Assembly: GCF_008370685.1 (NCBI RefSeq)
Contig: NZ_VTZU01000029.1
Span: forward strand, 16,443-80,442
Length of the DNA: 64,000 bases
Reading direction: 5' to 3'
Source of the DNA: Aquimarina sp. RZ0
GTDB taxonomy: Bacteria > Bacteroidota > Bacteroidia > Flavobacteriales > Flavobacteriaceae
Each line of letters opens with the position of its first letter. Position 1 is the first letter of the stretch. The notes below the pieces were generated by a model. It saw nothing but the letters and a program-made list of their open reading frames with translations, did not search any database and was not told the DNA's origin. The position numbers were made by a program, and so were the translations under genes. Of this stretch, positions 36,227 to 45,799 are shown in pieces.

Positions 36227-36727
36227 ATGGCTTCAATAACACTAAAAGGAAATTCAATACACACCAATGGAAACTTGCCTAAAGTAGGTGAAAAAGCTCC
36301 TGATTTTGAATTGGTTAACACTGATTTATCACTATCAAAATTATCAGATTATAAAGGAACGAGGTTAGTATTAAACATATTTCCATCAGTTGATACCGGT
36401 ATTTGTGCTGCATCTGTAAGAGAATTTAATAAAGTAGCAAGCACACTATCTAATACTAAAGTTTTATGTATTTCCAGAGATTTACCATTTGCTCAGGCTA
36501 GATTTTGTGGAGCAGAAGGTTTAGAAAACGTACTTAATAATTCTGATTTTAAGGATGGTAAATTTGGAAAAGATTATGGAGTAGAGATCACAGATGGACC
36601 TATGCAGGGATTACATTCCAGAGCAGTAGTTGTTGTAGATGAAGAAGGTACTATCAAATATACTGAGCAAGTACCAGAGATCGTACAAGAACCCAACTAT
36701 AGTGCTGCTATAGAAACTTTAGGTTAG
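36227..36727 (+). CDS. tpx: Thiol peroxidase Tpx
   Basis: A 166-aa atypical 2-Cys peroxidase. The N terminus ITLKGNSIHTNGNLPKVGEK is family-typical, peroxidatic Cys60 is in SVDTGICAASVREF and resolving Cys94 in RFCGAEGL. It reduces lipid and alkyl hydroperoxides using thioredoxin, complementing the peroxiredoxin-thioredoxin genes 450 bp upstream. The dgkA gene follows 9 bp downstream, probably co-transcribed. Confidence 0.96.
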   Translation: MASITLKGNSIHTNGNLPKVGEKAPDFELVNTDLSLSKLSDYKGTRLVLNIFPSVDTGICAASVREFNKVASTLSNTKVLCISRDLPFAQARFCGAEGLENVLNNSDFKDGKFGKDYGVEITDGPMQGLHSRAVVVVDEEGTIKYTEQVPEIVQEPNYSAAIETLG

Positions 36728-36736
36728 GTAGTAACA

Positions 36737-37105
36737 ATGAGTAAAGCTTCTAGATTTATAATAGGTAGATTGAGAGGGTGTGGATATGCCACAAAAGGTG
36801 CATTGCTACTCCTTAAAACAGAGGCAAGTATTCAGGTACAAGCCGGTATTGGTATATTAATGACAATAGCAGGTTTCTATATGAAAATATCGGCTACCGA
36901 ATGGGTTTTGCAAACTTTTGCTATTGGTTTAGTAATGAGTATGGAAGGGCTTAATACTGCCATAGAAGCTATAGCAGATTTTATACATCCTGATTTTCAT
37001 AATAAAATTGGTTTTATCAAAGATATTGCCGCGGGAGCTGTTTTTATTGCAGCCATAACTGCTGTTATTATTGGTTTTATTATTTATATCCCATATATAT
37101 TATAG
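36737..37105 (+). CDS. dgkA: Diacylglycerol/undecaprenol kinase (DgkA family)
   Basis: A 122-aa integral membrane protein with three membrane helices, an N-terminal basic segment (RFIIGRLRGCGYATKGALL) and the catalytic motif EGLNTAIEAIADFI. Members phosphorylate diacylglycerol or undecaprenol at the inner membrane, recycling lipid carriers for cell wall synthesis. Gram-positive-type family members prefer undecaprenol; which lipid this one uses cannot be told. It follows tpx by 9 bp. Confidence 0.9.
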   Translation: MSKASRFIIGRLRGCGYATKGALLLLKTEASIQVQAGIGILMTIAGFYMKISATEWVLQTFAIGLVMSMEGLNTAIEAIADFIHPDFHNKIGFIKDIAAGAVFIAAITAVIIGFIIYIPYIL

Positions 37106-37186
37106 TGCTTTTTAGCCTTGATGTATCTGATTTATAGAAGATTGATACCCATGAAAATAGAAAAGCTAATGAACTAAAAATAGTCT

Positions 37187-37891
37187 TTAAGAATTTAAGA
37201 AAACAATGCTGTGTGCAGCTATAATAGCTGCGGTTTCTGTTCTTAATCGTGTTTCTCCCAAAGTAACTGGGGTATACCCTGATTGCAAGGCTATTTCAAT
37301 TTCTTTATTAGAGAAATCTCCTTCTGGACCAATAAGAATAGTGATATCATTCCCAGGGATCAATACTTCTTTAATAGCTTGTTTTTTAGCTTCCTCGCAA
37401 TGAGCAATTAGTAATTGATCCGTTTTTTTATATTTTATAAAATTCGTAAAAGAAATTACAGGGTTTAGTTTTGGTAAATAATATTGTAATGATTGTTTCA
37501 TAGCGCTTTGTAAAATACGCTCAAAGCGTTCAAGTTTTATTACTTTTCGTTCACTATGATCGCAGATAACAGGAGTAATTTCCTGAACTCCAATTTCTGT
37601 AGCTTTTTCTAAAAACCACTCATATCGATCATTCATTTTTGTAGGTGCAACAACAAGATGTATATTGTAGCTTTTACCAAGAATGTGTTTTTTGTTCTCT
37701 ATTTGTATCCTACAGGTATTGAGACTGGAAAATGTAATGATTCCCTGGCAAGATAATCCATCTCCATTGGTGATATATAATGTATCTCCTTCTTTTTTTC
37801 GTAAAACCTTAGTAATATGTCTGCTTTCTTCTCTGGAAAAAGTAAATTCGGTTGTAGTTTCAGAAATATCTTTACTATAGAATAGCTGCAT
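37187..37891 (-). CDS. rsmE: 16S rRNA (uracil1498-N3)-methyltransferase RsmE
   Basis: A 234-aa SPOUT methyltransferase with an N-terminal PUA-like domain (ESRHITKVLRKKEGDTLYIT) and the knotted SAM-binding region (RYEWFLEKATEIGVQEITPV, ILIGPEGDFSNKEIE and LGETRLRTETAA). It modifies U1498 in the decoding region of 16S rRNA. The gene follows tsaD with a 12-bp gap and is probably co-transcribed with it. Confidence 0.95.
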   Translation of the reverse strand: MQLFYSKDISETTTEFTFSREESRHITKVLRKKEGDTLYITNGDGLSCQGIITFSSLNTCRIQIENKKHILGKSYNIHLVVAPTKMNDRYEWFLEKATEIGVQEITPVICDHSERKVIKLERFERILQSAMKQSLQYYLPKLNPVISFTNFIKYKKTDQLLIAHCEEAKKQAIKEVLIPGNDITILIGPEGDFSNKEIEIALQSGYTPVTLGETRLRTETAAIIAAHSIVFLNS

Positions 37892-37903
37892 AAAAGATGA
37901 AAA

Positions 37904-38926
37904 TTAAAATTTAGTTCTTGCTTGCGCAATGACACTCATATCGGTAAATTCTTTTATCTCATACTTTAGTTGACCTACCATTGCTATCATTGCTGCGTTA
38001 TCTGTAGTATATTCAAATTTGGGAATAAATGTTTTCCATCCATATTTGTATTCACCTTCTTTTAGCGCTTTTCGAATTCCTGAATTAGCAGAAACACCAC
38101 CACCGATTGCGATGGTTTTAATTCCTGTTTCTTTAGATGCCTTTTTTAATTTATCAATAAGAATATTTATGATGGTATACTGTATAGAGGCACATACATC
38201 ATCCAAGTTTTCTGTTATAAAATCAGGGTTTTCTTTTACTTGTTTTTGAACAAAATATAATACTGCTGTTTTCAGCCCGCTAAAGCTAAAATTCAATCCA
38301 TCGACTCTGGGTTTGGTAAAAGGAAAAGCCTTAGGATTTCCAGATTGTGCGTGTTTATCAATCAAGGGACCTCCTGGATAGGGCAGTCCCAATATCTTAG
38401 CACTTTTATCAAAAGCTTCGCCTACAGCATCATCGATGGTTTCTCCAATAATCTCCATATCAAAGTAATCCTTAACAATGACAATTTGTGTATGACCACC
38501 ACTAATAGTCATGGCTAAAAATGGGAAGTTTGGTTTTTCCTGACCTTCTTCATCAATAAAGTGAGCAAGAATATGCGCTTGCATATGATCAACATCAATA
38601 AGAGGTATATCCAATGCCAGTGCTAAGGATTTGGCAAAAGAAGTTCCGACCAGTAAAGATCCCATTAAACCGGGACCTTTGGTAAAAGCTATAGCACTGA
38701 TAGTAGACTTGTCTATACCTGCTTGTTTAATAGCCTGATCTATTACAGGTACAATATTTTGTTGATGTGCTCTAGACGCCAGTTCCGGAACCACTCCGCC
38801 ATATAATTCGTGAATTTTTTGGGAAGCAATAATATTAGATAGTACCTTACCGTTGCATAGTATGGAAGCAGAGGTGTCATCGCAGGAAGACTCAATACCT
38901 AGTATGTATACATTTTTTGAGTTCAT
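37904..38926 (-). CDS. tsaD: tRNA threonylcarbamoyladenosine synthase subunit TsaD
   Basis: A 340-aa ASKHA-fold ATPase that transfers the threonylcarbamoyl group to A37 of ANN-decoding tRNAs. The iron-binding histidines are visible in VDHMQAHILAHF, and the ATP-binding segments in GIESSCDDTSASI, TISGGHTQ, GEAFDKSAKILGLPYPGG and IGGGVSANSGIRK. All expected motifs are intact. It is divergent from the tamB-like gene across an 80-bp gap and drives rsmE downstream. Confidence 0.96.
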   Translation of the reverse strand: MNSKNVYILGIESSCDDTSASILCNGKVLSNIIASQKIHELYGGVVPELASRAHQQNIVPVIDQAIKQAGIDKSTISAIAFTKGPGLMGSLLVGTSFAKSLALALDIPLIDVDHMQAHILAHFIDEEGQEKPNFPFLAMTISGGHTQIVIVKDYFDMEIIGETIDDAVGEAFDKSAKILGLPYPGGPLIDKHAQSGNPKAFPFTKPRVDGLNFSFSGLKTAVLYFVQKQVKENPDFITENLDDVCASIQYTIINILIDKLKKASKETGIKTIAIGGGVSANSGIRKALKEGEYKYGWKTFIPKFEYTTDNAAMIAMVGQLKYEIKEFTDMSVIAQARTKF

Positions 38927-38964
38927 TATGAGGAAAAGGGCATAGAAATTGTTAATATTGCTGG

Positions 38965-38972
38965 CAAAGTTA
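38965..38972 (-). promoter_or_regulatory. -7 promoter element for tsaD-rsmE
   Basis: The minus strand reads TAACTTTG (TAnnTTTG), with a TTG 16 bp further upstream and the tsaD ATG about 38 bp downstream. The spacing is shorter than the usual 19. Confidence 0.5.
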
Positions 38973-39007
38973 AAACAATAAAACGTATCAAAAAATTCGG
39001 AAAAATA

Positions 39008-42000
39008 TTGAAGAGGGTATTTCTTACCTTACTATCGCTATTCATATTAGTTGTAATACTATTTTCTATTCCAGGAGTTCAAACATATTTTGGTAAAAAA
39101 GTCACTGATTATCTGAATGATAAGTACTCTGTAGATATTAATGTTGGTAGAGTAGGGCTGACCTATACGGGTGATATTAATTTGAAAGAAATTTTTGTAA
39201 GAGATCATCATAAAGACACCTTATTGTTTGCAAGAACTATAGCTACATCAATCCTGAATATAAGAGAAATCTCAAAAGGTCAACCAGAATTGGGAGATAT
39301 TGCCATCGAAGAACTCACGTTCAAAATGAAATTGTATCAAGGTGAACAAAGTGATAATTTAATGACTTTTATACGAAAGTTCAATACGGGCAAAAAATCT
39401 AGTTCTGAGACTAAATTTTTATTGACCACAGGGAATATCAGTATGAGGAAAGGTAAGTTTAGATATATTGATGAAAATTTAGCAAGCCCTGATGTTTTAA
39501 TCCTCAAAGAAATCACATTGGATGCAGAAAGTATTAAGGTAGATGGGGAAGACTTTTATATGACTACAGAATTATTATCTTTTAAGGATCATCGTGGATT
39601 AAACATCTCTAATCTTAAAACAGATTTATCAATTACGCCCAGAGCCATGCGTTTCAGAAAATTGATGATAGAAACTCCTGATTCTTATGTAAACGCTGAA
39701 GTCTTATTTTCGTATGAACGAGGAGGGATGTCAGATTTTGTAAATAAGGTTACGATAGATGCAGATTTTGAAAGAGCGATTGTTTCTACCAATGACTTGA
39801 TCCCATTTTACAAAGAATTTGGTAGGAATAAAAAAATAACGCTTAAAAAAACAAAGCTAAAAGGGACTTTAAATGATTTTAATATCATCGGAGCCAATAT
39901 TTCCGGATTGGATAGATCTATCATAAAAGGAAACATACGGATACAAAATGCAGTTACTAATGTTTCCAAGTTTAGGTTAGTAGGAGATATGACCAATCTC
40001 ACTACAAATTATTATGACCTAGTAAATTTATTGCCCAAAATCTTAGGAAGATCACTACCAAAACAACTATATCAATTAGGAAGTGTAAAGGCTGTAGGAA
40101 ATGCAGTAATCAGTAGAAAAGATGTAGACGTAGATATGGACTTCTTTTCGCAATTGGGTAAAGTATATGCTTTTGTCTTATTAGGTGGTTTAGATGATGT
40201 AAAGCAGGCTGTTTATAATGGTAACATTATTTCTGATAATTTTAACGTGGGACAATTACTAGGAAAAGAAAAGTTAGGTACAGCAGCTTTTAATATTGAT
40301 GTGGATGGAAGCGGTTTTACATTAGAGAGCTTAAAGACTAAACTAGAGGGAGATATTAGTAAATTAGAGTTTAATGGATATAGCTATTCCAATTTGAGTG
40401 TTATTGGTAATTTAAGAGATCCTGTTTTTGATGGTTCGTTGATTTCTAATGATCCGAATATTAAATTTCATTTTAATGGTGTTGCAGATTTGTCAGAAGA
40501 GATTAACAACTATGATTTTACTGCCAATATAGATCATATTGACCTCGAGAAACTCAATTTTTTTACCAGAGACAGTATTTCAATACTTAATGGAGATGTA
40601 ATTATGAATATGAAAGGAACCGGTGTTAATGATGCTTTTGGTACAATTTCCTTTAAGAAAGGGTTATATAAGAATCAGAATGCAAGCTATTATTTTGATG
40701 ATTTTGAAATTACTTCCAGTTTTGATAAGGAAAATGTAAGAACAATTACGATGAATAGCCCAGATATAATTGAGGGAAGTGTGGCTGGAGTTTTTCGATT
40801 CGAGAATGTTTATGATTTATTTCGAAATTCAATAGGTAGTCTGTACACTAATTTTGAAGCAACAGAGATTACTGACAACGAATTTATGGAGTTTAATTTT
40901 AAAATTTATAATAAGATCGTAGATATATTTTTTCCAGAAATTCAGTTTGCACCCAATACATTTATTAAGGGAAAAGTAGAAAGTAATGATTCTGAATTTA
41001 AGTTAACATTTAAATCTCCGTTGATAAAGGCTTTTGATAATTCAATGCAGAAAGTCGATATACAGGTAGATAACAAAAACCCCTTATTTAATACCTATGT
41101 AGCAATTGATAGTATAAATTCTAAATATTATGATATATCCAGATTTAGTCTGATTAATGTTACACTAAATGATACATTGTTTATGCGATCAGAGTTCAAA
41201 GGCGGTAAAAACAATGTGGATAGCTATAATTTAGAGTTTTATCATACGATTAATGAAGACAATAATTCTGTAATAGGTTTAAAAAAATCAGATTTTACTT
41301 TTAAAGGATATACTTGGTATGCTAATCCTAATAAGAGTAAAAGTAGTAATCAGATAATCTTTGATAATGATTTCCAAAATATAGACATCCAATCAATAGT
41401 ATTAAGTCATCAACACGAAGAAATACGTGTTTCTGGTAATATGGCGGGTAAAAACGATAAAAACATCAGGGCTGCATTTAGAGATGTAGATCTTAATAAA
41501 ATTACCCCGTCTATAGAAAATTTAGCGCTGTCTGGAGTTGTGGATGGAGATGTCACAATTATACAGGATAAAGGTGTTTATTTTCCCAGTTCTACCGTTA
41601 TTATCAATGATCTTACTGTAAACGATACTTCTTTAGGGAAATTAAGATTAAATGCATCTGGTAATGAATCCCTAACACAATATAGAATAAATACAAAGTT
41701 AGAAAATCATGATAAGCTAAAAACTTTTTCTGCCTTAGGTAGGATTGATGTTTCTGATACTAATTCTGATATGGATATAAATGTAAGTCTTAATCAGTTT
41801 GATATGACTGGATTTAGCAAACTTGGAGGAATTGTGATATCTGATCTTAGAGGGTTTGTTACAGGATCAGCAAAAGTATCGGGTAATTACATAAACCCTT
41901 CTACTAACGGGATATTAAAACTAAATAAAGCAGGATTAAAAATTCCATATCTAAACGTTGATCTGGATCTGGCAGAAGAATCCCGTGTTATCCTAAAAGG

Positions 42001-43435
42001 ACAGCGCTTTAATTTTGATAGTGTAGATATTACGGATACTAAATATGATACTAAAGGAGTATTAGAAGGGTATATAGGTCATCAACGTTTTTCTAAATGG
42101 GATTTAGGTCTGGAAATAATAGCAAAGGACAAGTTGCTGGTATTAGACACAGAAGAAAGTGAAGAATCTTTATATTATGGTACTGGATTTATTAGTGGAA
42201 ATGCAACCCTAACCGGTCCTACGGATGGATTGGTTATTGATGTAAATGCGACTACAGAAGAAGGAACTATCTTCAAAATTCCGTTAAATGACTCAGAGTC
42301 AATAGGTGATAATTCATATATTCATTTTTTAAGCCCCGAAGAAAAAAAGGCTCGTTTAGAAGGAAAAGAGATCATATTAGAAGATATTAAAGGATTAGAA
42401 CTTAATTTTGAATTAGATGTAAACAAAAATGCTGAAGTAGAAATTGTTGTTGACAAAAAAACCGGAAGTTCCCTAAAAGGAAGAGGAGCAGGTACATTGC
42501 TTATAGAAATCAATACCAATGGTAAATTTAATATGTGGGGAGACTTTCTGGCATACCAAGGAAGTTATAATTTTAGATATGGCGCTTTGGTAGGTAAAGA
42601 TTTTACAGTTAGATCCGGAGGGAGTATTAACTGGGATGGGAGTCCTACCCGAGCAGTACTGGATCTAAGCGCAGTATATAAAACAGAGGCAAATCCGGCA
42701 ATATTATTAGAAACAGCAGCCATTAACCGGAAAATTCCGGTAGAAGTGGTAGTAGATCTCAAAGGAGAATTGATACAGCCAGATCTTAATTTTAATATAG
42801 AATTACCTAATTTAAGTTCGGTTGCTAAGAGTGAACTAGAATATCAACTAGAAGATCAGGCAACAAAAGAATTACAAGCATTATCGCTGGTAACTCAAGG
42901 GCAATTTTACAGTGGTAATTTAGATCCTACTTTTATTACAGGGAATCTGGTAGAACGAGCTACTGGATTAGTGAATGGAATATTCTCTGGAGATGACGAT
43001 AAATTTCGTGTAGGAGTTAACTATGTGCAAGGGAATCGTAATGTAGATCAAGAAGCATCTGATGAATTTGGAGTTACGGTCTCCACTCAGATCAATAATA
43101 GAATTCTAATAAATGGAAGGGTAGGAGTGCCTATTGGAGGTGTAAGCGAATCTGTAGTAACGGGAGATGTTGAGGTGGAGTATCTTTTTAATAAAGAAGG
43201 AACATTGAGAGGTAAGATTTTTAATAGGCAGAATGAAATTCAATATATTGGGGAAACACAAGGATATAAACAAGGAGTTGGTCTTTCCTATTCTGTAGAT
43301 TTTGATAATTTTAACGAACTATGGAAAAAAGTTTTTGCTACTAAAAAAGAAAAGGACACTGTTAATATAAAAATAAAGGACACTACAAAAATAGAAACAC
43401 CAGAATTTCTTAATTTTACCGATAAAAACAAGTAA
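39008..43435 (+). CDS. tamB: TamB-like translocation/assembly module protein
   Basis: A 1475-aa AsmA/TamB-family protein spanning the periplasm: N-terminal membrane helix (about 4-24), a long repetitive beta body, and the C-terminal DUF490/TamB domain (NMWGDFLAYQGSYNFRYGA, LNFNIELPNLSSVAKSELEY and the beta tail to about 1440). TamB-like proteins bridge inner and outer membranes and help outer-membrane protein assembly or lipid transport. The start is uncertain: the frame stays open upstream without any ATG, and TTG at 39008 is the best available, yet a homologous start might lie earlier (RIKKFGKIL encoded just upstream). The stop codon lies inside the gene-end repeat. Confidence 0.9.
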   Translation: MKRVFLTLLSLFILVVILFSIPGVQTYFGKKVTDYLNDKYSVDINVGRVGLTYTGDINLKEIFVRDHHKDTLLFARTIATSILNIREISKGQPELGDIAIEELTFKMKLYQGEQSDNLMTFIRKFNTGKKSSSETKFLLTTGNISMRKGKFRYIDENLASPDVLILKEITLDAESIKVDGEDFYMTTELLSFKDHRGLNISNLKTDLSITPRAMRFRKLMIETPDSYVNAEVLFSYERGGMSDFVNKVTIDADFERAIVSTNDLIPFYKEFGRNKKITLKKTKLKGTLNDFNIIGANISGLDRSIIKGNIRIQNAVTNVSKFRLVGDMTNLTTNYYDLVNLLPKILGRSLPKQLYQLGSVKAVGNAVISRKDVDVDMDFFSQLGKVYAFVLLGGLDDVKQAVYNGNIISDNFNVGQLLGKEKLGTAAFNIDVDGSGFTLESLKTKLEGDISKLEFNGYSYSNLSVIGNLRDPVFDGSLISNDPNIKFHFNGVADLSEEINNYDFTANIDHIDLEKLNFFTRDSISILNGDVIMNMKGTGVNDAFGTISFKKGLYKNQNASYYFDDFEITSSFDKENVRTITMNSPDIIEGSVAGVFRFENVYDLFRNSIGSLYTNFEATEITDNEFMEFNFKIYNKIVDIFFPEIQFAPNTFIKGKVESNDSEFKLTFKSPLIKAFDNSMQKVDIQVDNKNPLFNTYVAIDSINSKYYDISRFSLINVTLNDTLFMRSEFKGGKNNVDSYNLEFYHTINEDNNSVIGLKKSDFTFKGYTWYANPNKSKSSNQIIFDNDFQNIDIQSIVLSHQHEEIRVSGNMAGKNDKNIRAAFRDVDLNKITPSIENLALSGVVDGDVTIIQDKGVYFPSSTVIINDLTVNDTSLGKLRLNASGNESLTQYRINTKLENHDKLKTFSALGRIDVSDTNSDMDINVSLNQFDMTGFSKLGGIVISDLRGFVTGSAKVSGNYINPSTNGILKLNKAGLKIPYLNVDLDLAEESRVILKGQRFNFDSVDITDTKYDTKGVLEGYIGHQRFSKWDLGLEIIAKDKLLVLDTEESEESLYYGTGFISGNATLTGPTDGLVIDVNATTEEGTIFKIPLNDSESIGDNSYIHFLSPEEKKARLEGKEIILEDIKGLELNFELDVNKNAEVEIVVDKKTGSSLKGRGAGTLLIEINTNGKFNMWGDFLAYQGSYNFRYGALVGKDFTVRSGGSINWDGSPTRAVLDLSAVYKTEANPAILLETAAINRKIPVEVVVDLKGELIQPDLNFNIELPNLSSVAKSELEYQLEDQATKELQALSLVTQGQFYSGNLDPTFITGNLVERATGLVNGIFSGDDDKFRVGVNYVQGNRNVDQEASDEFGVTVSTQINNRILINGRVGVPIGGVSESVVTGDVEVEYLFNKEGTLRGKIFNRQNEIQYIGETQGYKQGVGLSYSVDFDNFNELWKKVFATKKEKDTVNIKIKDTTKIETPEFLNFTDKNK

Positions 43436-43465
43436 ACTACCTCGAGGCAAGTCCACGAGGCATTT
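43430..43465 (+). repeat. Gene-end hairpin repeat, copy 2
   Basis: These 36 bp begin with the last Lys codon and stop of the tamB-like gene and match copy 1 (20798-20833, opposite strand) with one substitution. The stem CCTCGAGG/CCACGAGG with loop CAAGT is retained. Directly after it TCTCGATTATCGA at 43469-43481 corresponds to a similar segment found 50 bp further along in copy 1. Confidence 0.85.
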
Positions 43466-43512
43466 AAATCTCGATTATCGAGTAAAATTTATCTGATTTC
43501 ACACACATATAT

Positions 43513-44499
43513 ATGGCTAAACAAATAAGAATAATTGGTGTAATGACCTCTGGAGGAGACTCTCCAGGTATGAATGCTGCAATCAGAGCAGTAGCACGTG
43601 CCTGCTCTTACTATAATGTAAAATGTATAGGGTTTTACAGAGGCTATCAGGGAATGATTGAAAAAGATTATTGTGAGATGACTGCACGAAGTGTTCGTAA
43701 TATTATCAGTTCTGGAGGGACGATTCTAAAATCAGCTCGTTCTGAAGAATTTAGAACAGCCAAAGGAAGAAAAAAAGCAGCGGATAACCTTAAAGAAATA
43801 GGTGTAGACGCTATGGTACTCATTGGAGGAGACGGTACTTTTAGAGGAGGTAAAATTTTTAGTGAGGAATATGATATCCCTGTGATAGGGGTTCCAGGAA
43901 CCATTGATAATGATATAGCAGGTACCAATTTTACTATTGGATATGACACAGCATTAAATACAGTGGTAGAGGCTATTGATAAAATACGAGATACTGCAAG
44001 TTCCCATGATCGGTTATTTTTTGTAGAAGTAATGGGACGTGATGCAGGTTTTATAGCACTTAATAGTGGTGTGGGAGCAGGATCAGAAGAGATTCTAATT
44101 CCAGAAGAAGATCTGGGACTGGATAGATTGTTAGAATCATTAAAGAGAAGTAAAAGATCAGGGAAATCATCAAGTATTGTAGTCGTAAGTGAAGGTGATA
44201 AAACAGGTAAAAATGTGTACGAATTGGCGGATTATGTTACCGAAAATCTTCCTGATTATGATGTAAGAGTTACTGTTTTGGGACATATGCAAAGAGGTGG
44301 ATCACCTTCTTGTTTTGATAGAACACTGGCTAGCAGATTATGTGTGAATGCAGTAGAATTATTATTAGATGGAGAAGAAAATGTAATGGTAGGTTTGGTT
44401 AATAATAAAGTAGTATCTACCAATTTTGAAGATGGTCTTAAAGAAGATCATGGTATTAACAAAGAGTTGCTTCGTATTTCGGATATACTTTCTGTATAA
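43513..44499 (+). CDS. pfkA: 6-phosphofructokinase PfkA
   Basis: A 328-aa ATP-dependent phosphofructokinase, the committed step of glycolysis. Clear motifs are GVMTSGGDSPGMNAAIR, LIGGDGTFRGG, VPGTIDNDIAGT with the catalytic Asp, and VEVMGRDAGFIAL and LGHMQRGGSPSCFDR. The GGDGTF glycine-rich motif indicates ATP rather than pyrophosphate as donor. It is separated from the tamB-like gene by the repeat element, so it may have its own promoter. Confidence 0.96.
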   Translation: MAKQIRIIGVMTSGGDSPGMNAAIRAVARACSYYNVKCIGFYRGYQGMIEKDYCEMTARSVRNIISSGGTILKSARSEEFRTAKGRKKAADNLKEIGVDAMVLIGGDGTFRGGKIFSEEYDIPVIGVPGTIDNDIAGTNFTIGYDTALNTVVEAIDKIRDTASSHDRLFFVEVMGRDAGFIALNSGVGAGSEEILIPEEDLGLDRLLESLKRSKRSGKSSSIVVVSEGDKTGKNVYELADYVTENLPDYDVRVTVLGHMQRGGSPSCFDRTLASRLCVNAVELLLDGEENVMVGLVNNKVVSTNFEDGLKEDHGINKELLRISDILSV

Positions 44500-44778
44500 C
44501 ATTCATTGAATGTAACGATAATAATTATTGCTAATGATCGTAAAAAAGTAGAAATGTTTCAATTTTTGAATAAGACCAGGAAATTGCACATACTAAAAAT
44601 ATAAAACTAATCTCTAAGGCACTTAATGACTTTATTGTATTTTGATTTCTTTGTTTAGAGTGTTGATATGTTGAAAAGATGCTTGATAATTGTGCAATTG
44701 TTATATTTCATGATCTCTTTATAAAATTTTTATCGCTAACAATCGTTTTCCAGTTAGTTTCTTTTATTTTTGCTCTTA

Positions 44779-45798
44779 ATGATTCGTAAATATATTTTTC
44801 TAGTAATAATTTTCTTTACCACTTTCACTTATTCACAAATTGGAGGTAGATATACTTATCAATTTTTAAATTTGGTTTCGTCTCCAAGACAAGCAGCTTT
44901 GGGAGGCAAATATGTAACAGGCTATAATGCGGATCCTACGTCTGCAATGCTGAATCCAGCTTCGATAAATGCAGAGATGGATAATCAGCTTGCCGTGAAT
45001 TATGTAAACTATATTGGAGATGTTAATTATGGATCTGTGTCATATGCCAAAGCGTTAGGTAAAAGAGAAAGGGTTATACACGCAGGAGTTACCTATATTA
45101 ACTATGGAAATTTTAATGGATTTGATGAATTTGGAAACGAGACTGCTGATTTTAGTGCTGGAGAAGTAGCTATCTCTCTTGGATATGCATATACAATTCC
45201 TAATTCTGATTTTCATATAGGAGCAAATGGAAAATTTATATCCTCAAAATTAGAAGAATATACTTCTATAGGAGGAGCAGTAGATCTGGGATTCATATAT
45301 CATAACCCTGATACTAAATTTGATTTTGGTATTGCAGTACGTAATCTGGGAACTCAATTTACGACCTATGCCGGAACTAGAGAAGATTTACCATTATCTG
45401 TAGATGCAGGAATAGCGCAGACTTTGAATAAAGTACCGATTCGTTGGAATTTTACTTTAGAAAATCTCAATGTCTGGAATGTAGCATTTAGAAACCCAGC
45501 ACGGGATCTCACGGATCTTGAGGGAAATGTAGAAGAGGATGATCCTGGTTTTATAAATAATGCATTACGCCATGTGGTTATGGGAGTAGAGTTTTTTCCA
45601 GAAGGTGGATTTAATATTCGTTTAGGATATAACTTTCGTAGGTCAGAAGAATTACGGATAGAAGATCAGCGATCCTTTGCTGGTCTTAGTGGTGGGATAT
45701 CCCTAAAACTTGGTAAGTTTAGATTTGCATACTCATATGCACGCTATAACTCTGCTGCAGCTTCTAATACTTTTGGTGTTAACCTTAATCTACAATAG
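44779..45798 (+). CDS. porQ: Type IX secretion protein PorQ
   Basis: A 339-aa outer-membrane beta-barrel (signal peptide 1-19, ending TYSQ) starting with IGGRYTYQFLNLVSSPRQAA and LGGKYVTGYNADPTSAMLNP, the PorQ signature. PorQ works with PorU, PorV and PorZ in the attachment complex of the type IX system that processes proteins with Por-type C-terminal domains, such as the two found in this window. The ATG at 44779 is preferred over an upstream TTG. A TATTTTTG at 44765-44772 could be its -7 element, which would make the mRNA nearly leaderless. The cmk gene follows immediately. Confidence 0.93.
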   Translation: MIRKYIFLVIIFFTTFTYSQIGGRYTYQFLNLVSSPRQAALGGKYVTGYNADPTSAMLNPASINAEMDNQLAVNYVNYIGDVNYGSVSYAKALGKRERVIHAGVTYINYGNFNGFDEFGNETADFSAGEVAISLGYAYTIPNSDFHIGANGKFISSKLEEYTSIGGAVDLGFIYHNPDTKFDFGIAVRNLGTQFTTYAGTREDLPLSVDAGIAQTLNKVPIRWNFTLENLNVWNVAFRNPARDLTDLEGNVEEDDPGFINNALRHVVMGVEFFPEGGFNIRLGYNFRRSEELRIEDQRSFAGLSGGISLKLGKFRFAYSYARYNSAAASNTFGVNLNLQ

Positions 45799-45799
45799 T

